DNA from: Alopecurus myosuroides
Lineage: Eukaryota; Streptophyta; Magnoliopsida; Poales; Poaceae
Length of the DNA stretch: 64,000 bases
Assembly (NCBI GenBank): GCA_028641055.1
Contig: CM054058.1
Coordinates: forward strand, 87,121,927 to 87,185,926
Direction: 5' to 3'
The notes under the pieces are model-generated. The model had not been told where the DNA came from and did not search any database. It was given only the letters and a program-made list of their open reading frames with translations. Of the stretch, positions 12,022 to 21,260 are shown piece by piece. A program made the translations under genes and the position numbers. Every line of letters begins with the position of its first letter. Position 1 is the stretch's first letter.

Positions 12022-12553
12022 GTTGACGATGAGGGCGACGCGGTAGTAGACGTACAGCAGCAGCGAGCAGTCGCGTAGGAGACGCTCCCCAAAAACCTAA
12101 TCGCCCCTCTCCCGTACAGGATCTGGAGAGGCGGGGTTTCGGCCGGGTAGGAGAACGGTCAATTTAATTGGCGTTTACTACAGCCGTTACCACGTGATAA
12201 AGGCGGCGTTTTACTGCGCGCAGTTATCACACGCGTATTATTGACTCCCCGTTTCCGACTGCCAAAATAAAGGCATCGGCTCGGCTCATTCCCGCAACCC
12301 GCGGCGCGGCGCGGCGCGTCGTGGCGAGGCGGGCGGCGGAGGAGGAGGAGCGCGCGTGTGGAACACCTCCACTACTCCTCTCTCTTCATACCAACTCACA
12401 CTAGTGGGGAGAGAGCTCACCTTATAAACTGGTGCAAAACTCTCCCAACTAGCAATGTGGGACTAAACTCCCACCATTTGCTATGGCAGCATGGGCCTTA
12501 GGGATTAAATTGAAATTGCCTAATGGGCCTTCTAGCCCATTCGAATTTCAGCA
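11725..12553 (-). repeat. 5' LTR of copia element (copy 1)
   Basis: 829 bp. Compared with the 3' LTR it lacks 142 bp (removed between two CGG triplets, corresponding to 6634-6776) and another piece near 12235. It keeps a TATA-like TTTATAAGG (minus strand, around 12430) that the 3' LTR has lost. Its 3' terminal third encodes the first 99 residues of the polyprotein frame. Confidence 0.93.
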
Positions 12554-12570
12554 CAAATTTGTATTAGGAT

Positions 12571-13119
12571 CAAAGTTTTAAATAGCCGGCTATAGCCCGG
12601 CTATAGCCAGGCTATAGCCTTTTGAGAGCCTCAGGGCTACGGCTAGAGCCTTCATAGCCTGAAGGGATAATAGTCGGCTAATAGCCCGGCTAAATAGATA
12701 TAGCCCCAATTGAGCCTCATAGCCCGGCTATAGCCCATTCAGAGACCAAAAATTTTGGTACAAAATTTGTCTACTCGGCCAATTTCGGTGTCCAAATCAA
12801 CCACCGTTGATGGTTACACGGTTGTTGTGAGGTGTGAGTGAGTCCCATGACGACCTGGTTTCAGAACTACTGAACTCTATGATGAACAGCTAATATTTAA
12901 ACTTCTAATTGCTCGTATATTTTATATAACTACGTTAATACATTATGAATATATGAACAATGGTATATATACGGTCATATGTTATTAAAATTTTAATATT
13001 TTTTCAATATTTTAGCAAAACGGCTATATGGTTATAGCCCGGCTGTAGCCCGGCTATAGCCTTTCGTAGCTTCTGAAATTACCGGGGCTATATGTAATAG
13101 CCCGCTATTTTAAACTATG
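12571..13119. mobile_element. hAT-type MITE, present only in copy 1
   Basis: A 549-bp insertion with termini CAAAGTTTTAAATAGC and, at the other end read inward, CATAGTTTAAAATAGC (20 of 23 terminal positions match). It is flanked by a perfect 8-bp duplication ATTAGGAT (12563-12570 and 13120-13127). Eight-bp duplications and CA..TG ends are typical of hAT elements. The interior is full of GGCTATAGCC-like repeats and has no coding frame. Copy 2 has an empty site with a single ATTAGGAT (37630s), so this inserted after the segmental duplication. Confidence 0.93.
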
Positions 13120-13330
13120 ATTAGGATCAAAACATTCTGGATGCAAATTGCTCCAGCCATTCAAAATAAAAACACATGCATGATACATGCATGTATCCAT
13201 CATATGGTACATGTGTTTATGTTTTCTCCTGCCAGCAACGTACATTCATAATATGCAGTATCATGTTACAACTTCTCATGTATGTCGACAACCTTACAAT
13301 CTTTCTAGGAAAAACGAGAGAGAAACTGAA

Positions 13331-14011
13331 CTACTCAATATCAGGCAGTTCAAGGAACTCTGGCAGGGACGAGTGCCAGACGTCGCCCCGGCACACGGGA
13401 CACGTCCTCTCCGTGGAGAACCACGTGGAAATGCACCGGTGGTGAAACGCGTGTTCACAGCCCGGTAGCTCCACCGCCGACTCACGCTCCAGGCCATCAA
13501 AGCAGATCGTGCAGTCGTTCTTCTCTCCCGGCGCCGTCGACGCCAGCCACTCCCTGCTCGCCATCAGGAGAGCCCGTTCGTCGTGTATGACCCGGCGGTG
13601 GACCTCCAACGTAAAGAAGAAGGTGAATCCGTTGCCACGGTGCGCGGCGCCGACGATCTCCGGCACGAGGCCCGCTGGCACGACGGCGTCCCACTCGTCC
13701 TCCGTGAGGCGCAGAGACCGGAGCTGCGGGATTTCCGCCAGCATTCCGCGAAGGGTGCCGCGGCAGGCGGCGGCGCTCCAGAGCGCGGCGAGGTCGGCGA
13801 CGGCGAACGTCGTCGTGGTGATCCCGGCGGCGTGCTCCTGCTGGACCACATCCTGTTCCCGCTCGGCGCCGCGCCTCCAGAACATGAAGGAACACGTCGC
13901 GAGGCAGGCGACGCTCACTGCGAATTTGCCGGCCGGCGCTGCCGCCTCGTAGAAGCAGAACGTTGAGGCCTCGACCCGGCTCTGGGTTAGGGGCGCGGGG
14001 GCGTCTGCCAT
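13331..14011 (-). CDS. RING-H2 finger protein, putative E3 ubiquitin ligase (copy 1)
   Basis: 226 aa from the ATG at 14011; the frame is open upstream to 14119, but a TATA-like box at 14071-14079 favours the inner start. Residues 167-207 form a RING-H2 finger with C-x2-C, then C-x-H-x2-H-x2-C and a closing CPVC, the C3H2C3 zinc pattern of E3 ligases that recruit an E2. Residues 30-45 are hydrophobic and may be a short membrane anchor. The middle (about 75-165) has no domain I recognise. The gene is intronless and very GC-rich at third positions, as in many grass genes. The protein is identical in copy 2 (37841-38521). Substrate and pathway cannot be told. In copy 1 a hAT MITE sits 212 bp past the stop codon; in copy 2 the copia 5' LTR is 221 bp past it. 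Confidence 0.85.
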   Translation of the reverse strand: MADAPAPLTQSRVEASTFCFYEAAAPAGKFAVSVACLATCSFMFWRRGAEREQDVVQQEHAAGITTTTFAVADLAALWSAAACRGTLRGMLAEIPQLRSLRLTEDEWDAVVPAGLVPEIVGAAHRGNGFTFFFTLEVHRRVIHDERALLMASREWLASTAPGEKNDCTICFDGLERESAVELPGCEHAFHHRCISTWFSTERTCPVCRGDVWHSSLPEFLELPDIE

Positions 14012-14070
14012 CTTCGGCGTTGCGTTGTTGATCACTGGGTGCTGTGTTGTGGTGTGCCGCCTTGGCGTCG

Positions 14071-14079
14071 CGGTATAAG
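14071..14079 (-). promoter_or_regulatory. Candidate TATA box of RING-H2 gene (copy 1)
   Basis: CTTATACCG on the minus strand, about 60 bp upstream of the ATG at 14011. Transcription would then start around 14040, downstream of the longer possible start at 14119, which supports the 226-aa product. Confidence 0.45.
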
Positions 14080-14119
14080 TAACACTCCTGGCGCCATTAG
14101 CGTCCCGCCGGAATTTCAA

Positions 14120-14705
14120 ATTCCAGTCGGAATGCGATGCGAATGCAACCTCACGTTTTCGTACGGATTTCTTTCCTTTCTTGAGAGGAACGTGTTGACG
14201 TCGATGGGCTGGGTTCTTTCGAACTGAACCAAGCTCCTCGACCCAGTCCGCAATTCATGGGCTATCTCCAAACAAATTCCTTTATAACGCCTGCAAGATA
14301 AGTTAGGATAGGACGCCCCATGTCCTCCGCCTTCGCCGTCCAGCCCACTAAAGCGAGCATTTGGTTTCTTCTATTTCATTTTTTTTTGCTAGTGTTTTCG
14401 TTTCTTTTTTCCATTACTTTTTTTCTTCCTATAAATATGTTGTTCTTTTCATTTTTTTTTCTTAACAATCACATGACTTTTTATTGTTGCAATACATGAT
14501 TTTCTTTTAACGTGAACAACTATTTTGTACTACATAAAACCACATTTTTGTCACATGAACTTTATTGTTAACCTTGTGAATAATGTTTTTTGAAAAAAAG
14601 GGATGTTTTAAAATTAATGTATTCTTTTAGATACACTAGCATTTTTTACAAACTTCGTCAAATTTTTTGGACACCGTGAACATTTTCGCTAAAGTTTCAA
14701 AAATA
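14120..14705. other. Intergenic sequence upstream of RING gene
   Basis: T-rich with several poly-T runs (14378-14460). This is the 5' flank of the RING-H2 gene. No other gene or element end is seen. Confidence 0.4.
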
Positions 14706-16558
14706 CCTCCTGTAGAAACAAGAGCTTTAGTCCGGAGCATTAGTCTCGGTTACATTACAAACCGGGACTAGTGCTCCGGTTCCATCTCCCTCGATCGTAA
14801 GAAAAGGCTTGGGTGAGCTAGTCCTGGTCTGAACGGGACCTCTAGTCCCGGTTCGTAACACGGCCCGGGACTAGAGGGTTATGGCTTCGTTATGATAGGT
14901 GTGAGAACCTCTAGTCCCAGGTTGTGTTACGAACCGGGACTAGAGGTCCTGTGTTCCTTTATAACAGGCGTTGCCTCTTCACTTTGCTCTGTTTTTCCAT
15001 TTTGGAGGTGAGTGGTGTGTGCTACTTTGCTTTTCATTTCGTATACACTAGAGGTGTTCGATAAAATTCACGAGCTAGCTAGCTTCATTGATCTCTTCTA
15101 TTTTTCACCACCGAGCTCGATTTTTTCCCTATTTTCTTCACGATTGGTGAAGCCTTGGTGTTGCCTATACTATTGGAGTGTTCTAAGAGATTAGCACCTA
15201 AACCTAAATACTAATTTTAGCATCGTGATTGCATTTGATATACTTATACAATAACGCAGATGCACGAGCAATGGATGTAAGGAACTAACCGACGATATAT
15301 CGAGTTCATTGATAGCGTGAATGATTTCCTATGTGTGGTTGATGCGAACAAGCGGAATGGTTTTGTATTTTGTCCATGTAGTGTCTATAAGAATCAGAAT
15401 AATTACTCTGACTCAATAATCCTTCACATCCACCCGTTTTGGTCTGGTTTCATGCCCAGCTATAGTTGTTGGACAAAACACGGAGAGAGAGAGGTTATAA
15501 TGTAACAGAACGAGGAAGAACGGGATCATGACAACTACCGTCGACAAATCTATCGTCACTTGCAATGTTCTGTAAGTGATTTATTAATGTAATTAAGTCT
15601 TTTGTCGCTTGATATGCTGACTATATTCTTTTGTACGCTATTATGCAGATTGAAGATGCTAGAATGCACAAGAAAGAGTTTATTTTAAGTTGGGTTCATT
15701 GACCCATATATCGTCAATGAACATGTGTTAAAGCAGCACCCCGACGACGTGGAGAATGACTTGTACAAATTTTTAGTTGACCAAAACTTCGTTTCCGAAA
15801 TACTATTTCCTCACAACTTTTAGTGAGTGTTTCCGTCTTTGTACACATTCTTTTTTTGCTTACTCGATGTTAAATCCAATTGATGAGTTATCCACGTCTT
15901 CTTATGTAAGCGTCCGCATTCACTCGATTTTGCTAAGCATAAACCTTGACAAGTCCGAAGTTGAAGTCATGGACTCATTAAATATGAGCCACAACCAGTG
16001 GAAAGGAATGAAAGAAATGCTTCAAAAGTAATTACAATAAGTATCGCATTATATGGGTCTATTTCTCGTTCATTTCCTGATATCAACTAATTAGTAACTC
16101 ATTTGTTCAATTTCCTTGCCAAGCATGTGTTGGAAACGGTTTAAATCCGTCACACAAGGTGAATTCTAAAATGAGCTAACTTTTAAATCGGTGAAGAGTT
16201 TGCAGCAGCCACCGGGGACTAATTTATGTGGATTCTACATCTGCGAATATATTCGGTCGTTGACCACTGAGCGGAGACATAATACGAACACACTTAAAGT
16301 ATGTAAACACAAATTCACAGTTTTATTTTATTACCACATATATGAATTGTGTAGAGTTTCAGTCAACTTTTCCATATTTATCTCCTTATATGAAAGATCG
16401 TGAATATACGGCAGAACCTCCTACGAAACGAGCGCCTACGAGCAATTCAAGAGAAATTGACGGGATTTTGTTGATGGAGGTCATTGATAAAAAAGGAAAA
16501 CAATATGTGCAGGACGCTGAACTCGATTTAGGTGGAGCACTATCCTGAATTCATGTTC
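14706..16558 (+). mobile_element. Decayed CACTA (En/Spm) remnant with TAD and Ulp1-like pieces
   Basis: The left edge (CTCCTGTAGAAAC..TTTAGTCC) looks like a degenerate CACTGGTAGAAA terminus, followed by several inverted CTAGTCCCGGTT / AACCGGGACTAG motifs (14740-14960). From 15262 a frame with one stop matches the transposase-associated domain at the N terminus of plant CACTA transposases (Cys-rich FCPCSVYKNQNNYSD, ILHIHPFWSGFMPSY). From about 15840 to 16260 pieces resemble the C-terminal Ulp1-like C48 protease: a DSL motif and NLCGFYICEYI with the catalytic-type Cys. The transposase core between them is missing. The right terminus was not found. Copy 2 equivalent: 39216-41068. Confidence 0.6.
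15262..16550 (+). pseudogene. CACTA transposase pseudogene (TAD plus Ulp1-like fragments)
   Basis: Coding remnants only: a stop codon shortly after the ATG at 15262, then an open 62-codon piece (15317-15505), then several frames (15777-16031, 16191-16403, 16342-16548) that read as a broken C48-type region. The probable His of the protease motif is followed by Ser instead of the usual Trp (IHSILL rather than HWILL). No functional product is expected. Confidence 0.6.
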
Positions 16559-16598
16559 AACTCAATGTGATACATATGTTCGAAATTGTATATATGTA

Positions 16599-16606
<8 letters not shown>

Positions 16607-16644
<38 letters not shown>
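16607..16644. repeat. AT dinucleotide microsatellite (copy 1)
   Basis: About 19 AT units. Copy 2 has about 32 units at the corresponding place; the 26-bp difference fully explains the offset change between the duplicates. Confidence 0.97.
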
Positions 16645-16646
<2 letters not shown>

Positions 16647-17177
16647 TCGCAAGAGATCTAATATTATATATATGCATCTACTTATACTTCGTGTATGTAG
16701 TAGCGTAGAATATGTGTATAGAAACATGTTTGAATACAAATTAATCACAACTAGCAAACAAGCCCGTGCGCTGCTACGGGTGAGAAATTAAATTGAGAAA
16801 ACACGTAACCACAATCATAATCATTTTAAATATGTCCGTGCATTGTTACGAGTCCACTTTTATTGAATATTTCGTCCATGTAATGGCAGCGCAGTGAGAT
16901 GAAGGAACTCTCTATCAGTAAAAATGTGTAGATTCCTGTTACATGTTCCTTCACTTCTACATGAGAAAATAAAAGTTTGATTCTCTTCATTAATTTCTTC
17001 ATGATCTTTTATGAAAATTTGTAGTTGAGGAAAATACAATATGACCACTTTACACGAACTCACATCCTAAATAGAAAATGTGAAGTTCTCCGCATAAGTT
17101 TATCAAGATCAATGGAAGAAAGTGCGAGGACTCCAAAAATATGATGACAAATCTAAATAAGATGAATGCTTAACTGC
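16645..17177. other. AT-rich intergenic sequence
   Basis: Contains a short motif (AACAAGCCCGTGCGCTGCTACGGG, at 16758-16781, here named by position) of a type often seen at grass repeat ends. No gene is seen. Confidence 0.35.
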
Positions 17178-17398
17178 ATACAAAATTAGATGTGGACGAT
17201 TATTCCATTGCCAACGAAGCCAAGAAGTCCAGTGCGCTGCCAGTGACCATCGCCGCCGGTTGTGCCCTGGAAATAGCCGCGTCCATTTTCACGAGGGCAA
17301 CCTACACCACCAGCAAGCTCAACATGGTGGCCCTGCCTGGCTGGGACGGCGCGACCGGGAAGAACATCCTCGGCGATATTGCCGCAAAGCTCAAATAG
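17178..17398 (+). pseudogene. GC-rich gene-like fragment of unknown family (copy 1)
   Basis: A GC-rich island in AT-rich surroundings encodes about 70 residues from around 17189 to a double stop at 17396, with normal-looking composition (SSALPVTIAAGCALEIA, LPGWDGATGKNILGDIAAKL). Past the stop another frame continues briefly (QGSRRDLQG), as if a frameshift had ended an older coding sequence. I do not recognise the family. It could be one exon of a captured or decayed gene. Identical piece in copy 2 at 41714-41934. Confidence 0.35.
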
Positions 17399-17399
17399 T

Positions 17400-17910
17400 A
17401 ATTCTTCAAGGGAGCCGACGTGACCTTCAAGGCAAGAATAATCACACATGAGGTTACCTCCTTCGTATGTTCAAAAAAAAAAGGTTACCTCCTTCGATCT
17501 TGCTCACATATATTTTCATTTGTTTCTGACATAAGAATCCCGGTTAGACGCACCGGTCCGAAGCCTGCCATTGTGAGGATCCACCCACATCTCGGATTGA
17601 GAAGGGCGGTAGGGGATATGTCTGGGCGTGAATCCATTGACATAGTCGGAGGCGGCACCATGCCAAGATCGCTTGCGGTTTGCTAGATTCCTCCGGTCCT
17701 TCCGGCGAGTATTTGCTGCCTCCTGTTATGGCCTGTCTTTTTGGAGAATATGCCCCGAAGCCGGCCGACGTTGAAGTCTGTAATGAGTAATGACGACAAC
17801 TGATAACCTCTGAATTTTTTTTGGACGGAATCTGCGACAAAAAAGTTCGACGTTGGGTGGTCCTAAAATTCTCTGTCTAGCGTGGTGGAGAGACAAACTA
17901 TCGTCCTATT
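17400..17910. other. Intergenic sequence, no feature recognised
   Basis: Some GC-rich parts (17530-17720) with short open frames on both strands; nothing identifiable. Confidence 0.3.
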
Positions 17911-18469
17911 CACCGGTAGAAAAATGGCCTACAGTCCCGGTTCGCCAGGCCCATTAATCCCGTCCAGGCAACCGGGACTAGCTACGCGCGACTAAAGGCC
18001 CCCCCCTATAGTCCCGCTACTTACGGACCGGAACTAAAGGCCCGTCCACGTGGGCGGGTGGCGGAGCCTGGGGTCGGAGGACATTTAGTCCCGGTTGGCC
18101 ACATGAACCGGGACTAGATTTATTTCGTAATTTTTTTAATTCATTTGGTTTCTAATTATTTTTCTCACCTTTTTTCACTCCCTTTTTTTTCACTCCCTCT
18201 CCCTTTTTTTTCACTCCCTTCTTTTTTTCACAATTTGTATTATTTGCTTTGCTTAGTGTCTAACTAAGATTATCCCTAGTCAAATTACTTACTCATGGTC
18301 ATACTTCCCGCTCGGTCACCCATCCTCCCACTACTCTAGTACTAGCACGCTTAACTTCCGAGTTCCATCCCGTCCCGAATCCAAGTGTTTCTCACGCATG
18401 TATGTGATAGTAGTATCATATCAATCTTATTAACATGTTAGTCGAAGCCACATTTCTTAATTGTTTGAA
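17911..18469. mobile_element. CACTA element, 5' end only, truncated by duplication junction
   Basis: Starts CACCGGTAGAAAAATGGCC after ATT, followed by paired TAGTCCCGG / CCGGGACTA motifs. It is identical to the first 559 bp of the complete element at 42447-44687 and stops at 18469, where gypsy coding sequence begins. Confidence 0.9.
18303..18365 (-). other. 5S rRNA-derived fragment inside CACTA (copy 1)
   Basis: The minus strand aligns without gaps to about 63 bases of the 3' half of plant 5S rRNA: GAAGTTAAGCGTGCT, then AGAGTAGT, then AGGATGGGTGACC and GGGAAGT, with roughly 13 mismatches as compared from memory. It spans the region of the internal pol III control boxes. It is not a functional 5S gene, because the 5' half is absent. 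Confidence 0.75.
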
Positions 18470-19780
18470 GGACGCATTGCAGTTCCTCAGATTCAAAGTC
18501 TCAAAGATATCATTCTCAAGGAGGCTCATGAAACTCCTCTCTCCATCCACCCTGGAAGTACAAAGATGTACCAGGATCTCAAGACTCTGTATTGGTGGCC
18601 TGGCATGAAACGTGAAATTGCTCAATACGTTTCTGAATGCGACGTTTGTCAACGTGTTAAGGCAGTCCATCAGAAAACAGCGGGTCTAGTCCAACCTCTA
18701 AAAATTCCTGAGTGGAAGTGGGACATGATTGAAATGGACTTCGTTACTGGTTTTCCAAAGTCCAAGAAGGGCAACGATGCAATATTCGTTGTCATTGATC
18801 GTCTCACTAAAGTAGCTCACTTCTTTGCTGTCAAAGAAACTATCTCAGCTAGCCAGTTAGCAGAGCTCTACACAGCAAGGATCGTTCCTCTTCATGGTGT
18901 TCCATTGGAAATAAGCTCAGACCGTGGAAGCATATTCACTTCTCATTTCTGGAAAAGCTTTCAAGATGCATTGGGCACCAAACTGCTGTTCAGCACAGCT
19001 TATCACCCTCAGTCTCAGGGGCAAGTCGAAAGAGTCAATCAGATTCTCGAGGATATGCTCAGAGCATGTGGTCTCTCCTTTGGCATGAAATGGGAGGATT
19101 GCCTTCCATATGCTGAATTCTCCTACAACAACAGCTTCCAGGCAAGCCTAGGCATGGCACCATTTGAAGCACTCTATGGCCGCAAATGCAGGAGTCCAAT
19201 CAATTGGTCTGGAGCTGGTGAACGTTCACTCTTAGGCCCTGACATTGTTAAGGAAGCCGAGGAGAAAGTTCGCATCATTCGTGACAATCTCAAGATTGCT
19301 CAGTCTCGTCAGAAGAGCTACTATGACAGCAAGCACCGTGATATGGTCTATGCACCTGGTGACAAAGCATATCTCCGTGTAACTCCCCTCAGAGGCACTC
19401 ATCGTTTTGGTGTGAAAGGAAAGCTTGCACCAAGATACATTGGTCCTTTCAACATCCTCTCAAGGCGTGCGGAAAATGCCTATCGTCTTGAACTTCCAGA
19501 AAAACTATCCAAGGTGCACGATGTGTTCCACGTGTCACAGCTCAAGAAGTGTTTCAAAGATCCAGATCGTGCAGTTGATCATGATTCCATTGAACTGCAA
19601 GATGATCTATCTTATGAGGAGCACCCTGTTCGTATTCTCGATGAGACCGAGCGTAAGACTCGCAACAAGAGCACCAAGTTCTTGAAAGTGCAGTGGTCGC
19701 ATCATTCCGATAAAGAGGCAACGTGGGAGACCAAAAAGGATCTTCGAAAGAAGTATCCGGACCTTTTCCTTTCTCAGTAG
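18461..19780 (+). CDS. Gypsy integrase with chromodomain, 5'-truncated pol
   Basis: 439 codons open to a stop at 19780; no true start, because the frame is the end of a pol polyprotein. HHCC zinc-binding residues H23, H30, C60, C63; catalytic triad D93, D154, E190 with exactly 35 residues between the last two; then the C-terminal GPF/Y-type region (YIGPFN) and, at about 375-430, a chromodomain-like segment (HPVRILDETE, VQWSHH, ATWE, YPDLF). These mark a chromovirus of the Tekay/Del kind. All catalytic residues are intact. The first three codons fall in the duplicated flank, probably through microhomology at the junction. Confidence 0.9.
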   Translation: MFEGRIAVPQIQSLKDIILKEAHETPLSIHPGSTKMYQDLKTLYWWPGMKREIAQYVSECDVCQRVKAVHQKTAGLVQPLKIPEWKWDMIEMDFVTGFPKSKKGNDAIFVVIDRLTKVAHFFAVKETISASQLAELYTARIVPLHGVPLEISSDRGSIFTSHFWKSFQDALGTKLLFSTAYHPQSQGQVERVNQILEDMLRACGLSFGMKWEDCLPYAEFSYNNSFQASLGMAPFEALYGRKCRSPINWSGAGERSLLGPDIVKEAEEKVRIIRDNLKIAQSRQKSYYDSKHRDMVYAPGDKAYLRVTPLRGTHRFGVKGKLAPRYIGPFNILSRRAENAYRLELPEKLSKVHDVFHVSQLKKCFKDPDRAVDHDSIELQDDLSYEEHPVRILDETERKTRNKSTKFLKVQWSHHSDKEATWETKKDLRKKYPDLFLSQ

Positions 19781-19801
19781 GAATCTCGGGGCGCGATTCC
19801 T

Positions 19802-19812
19802 TCAAGGGGGGG
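19802..19812 (+). other. Polypurine tract of gypsy element
   Basis: TCAAGGGGGGG, five bases before the LTR start at 19818, shortly after the pol stop codon. Confidence 0.8.
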
Positions 19813-20662
19813 CGTTTTGTAACATCCCAAGTATGAAAATACCCCTAGAATGTTTGATTTCCTGCTTAATTAAAGCATTGCATCATGTCATCATATTTAT
19901 TTCCTTGTTTGCATTTGTTTACTATTTGTTTTGCATCTGTTTTATTCTGTTTTCATAATTGAATTTCAAACAAATTCAAATGATGTGTTTCATACTTGTC
20001 ATGTTACAACATTTTCAAATAAAAGTTCAATTCAAACAACCTTTTGTTTCCAATTATTTCCATGTTTGATCAACTAATAAAATGGTGGTTTTTATTCACT
20101 CAATTAATTCCAAATGGTATTTCAAAATTCAAATCAAATCTCCAAAACAGCACCCAATTGGATTTATGAAAATTTCAAAAACAATTCAACTCTTTGTTCT
20201 AACTAAATAATAGGGTTCACCCTATTAAGAAGTGTTTTCAATAATAATCATTTAAATACTTAAAATTCATCCAAATTTGGTTTAGTTCATAAACAACAAG
20301 TAATTTGAAAACTTTTGGAAAATAAAAGTTAGCAATTAGTTGCTATGTTAAAAACTAACCTAACCATATTTTTTTTCCAAATTTTTACTAAACTAAAACC
20401 TACCTTTTTCTTCCAATTTGTTTTCTGCAAAAAAAAAAAAACAGAACAGAAAAACAAAAAATAAGAAAAGGAGAAACAGCAGCGCGCGCAGCAGCTAACT
20501 ACCCAGCCCAACCCACCTTTTACCTTTCCTCGCGCGCAGCCAGCCCACGGCCCGAAAACGGTTCGCGGCCGCCCCCGTCGTCTGTTCCGCGTACGGCGGA
20601 CATCCGCCGATGCCACGTCGCCGCGGAAGCACCGCCGACGGCCATCCTCGCTCCCGCGGCCC

Positions 20663-20670
20663 TATTTAAG
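20663..20670 (+). promoter_or_regulatory. Candidate TATA box in gypsy LTR
   Basis: TATTTAAG preceded by a GC-rich, CpG-rich stretch and followed about 30 bases later by GCGCAGCCCTAAACC, a plausible start region for the element transcript. Confidence 0.5.
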
Positions 20671-21249
20671 CTACCTAGGACCCGACGCGCAGCCCTAAAC
20701 CTAGCCCTACTCCCTATCCCCTCCAGAGCGCCGCCAATTTCTCTCCCTCGCCGCGATCCCCTCTCTCTGCCGCCACTCGCCGGAGTTTTTCTCTGAAACC
20801 GACATGGCCACGTCCACCTCGTTGCACCTCCACCCTACCTAGCCCCAGGGATCGAATCCCCGTTTCCTCCTCGAGCTGTTGGACACCGCAGCAGGCACGG
20901 GAACGTCTTGCATCGCCGCCGCCATCGTCGACGTCGCCGCCGGCCGCGCCCCCCTCGAACCTCTGCTTCCCACTACAACGGTGGTGAGCCACCGTGTCCA
21001 CCTCCTCCTTCTCCCTGTCTGCTCCACCTTGCTCGCAAGCACGCGCACATCACCACCACCCACGAGCACGAGCAGCATCCGGTGATCGCCGCCGGCCCGC
21101 TGTCTGTCGCCGTCAGGTTGCAGAAGGTTTTGTTCGTCAGTTAAGTTCAGTAAACGAACAACACTTTATCCTGTCCGCGCACGGTATACTGACAAGAAAC
21201 GTAAAACACCGCACTGGTTCAGTACTGCGCACGCGAGCGAGAGGTTCAG

Positions 21250-21260
21250 GGTTCGAATCC
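21250..21260 (+). promoter_or_regulatory. tRNA-like B-box motif within gypsy LTR
   Basis: GGTTCGAATCC matches the pol III B-box/T-loop consensus exactly. An A-box-like CTGGTTCAGTAC lies about 40 bases upstream (21213-21224). The surrounding bases do not fold into a convincing tRNA, so this may be a tRNA-derived relic or chance. Confidence 0.3.

Larger units (their letters stand above)
6189..12553 (-). mobile_element. Ty1/copia LTR retrotransposon, complete (copy 1)
   Basis: A 6,365-bp element on the minus strand flanked by the 5-bp target duplication CAAAT (6184-6188 and 12554-12558). In element orientation the 5' LTR is 11725-12553 and the 3' LTR is 6189-7237; both run from TGCTGAAATT to TTCCTAACA. 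A polypurine tract lies directly before the 3' LTR. One open frame encodes gag, protease, integrase, reverse transcriptase and RNase H in copia order. No recognisable primer-binding site follows the 5' LTR, and the frame begins inside that LTR. The LTRs differ by a few point changes and by large independent deletions. The same element lies in copy 2 because the whole segment was duplicated. Confidence 0.95.
1..18469. repeat. Tandem segmental duplication, copy 1 (left part outside window)
   Basis: This segment recurs as 25125-43005, in the same order and orientation. The offset is 25124 at the start, 25072 across the copia element, 24510 across the RING gene and 24536 at the end; the shifts are explained by small indels, a 549-bp hAT insertion in copy 1 and a longer AT microsatellite in copy 2. 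Identity stops at 18469, where gypsy integrase sequence begins. The left end of copy 1 is not in the window. By eye only a handful of substitutions occur over the copia and RING parts, so the duplication is recent. Confidence 0.95.

Noticed and set aside
13509..13966. Plus-strand and other-frame ORFs opposite the RING-H2 gene
   Set aside because: They are shadows of the GC-rich RING gene; the minus frame has the RING motif and a candidate promoter.
18303..18365. A functional 5S rRNA gene
   Set aside because: Only the 3' half is present and about one in five bases differ.
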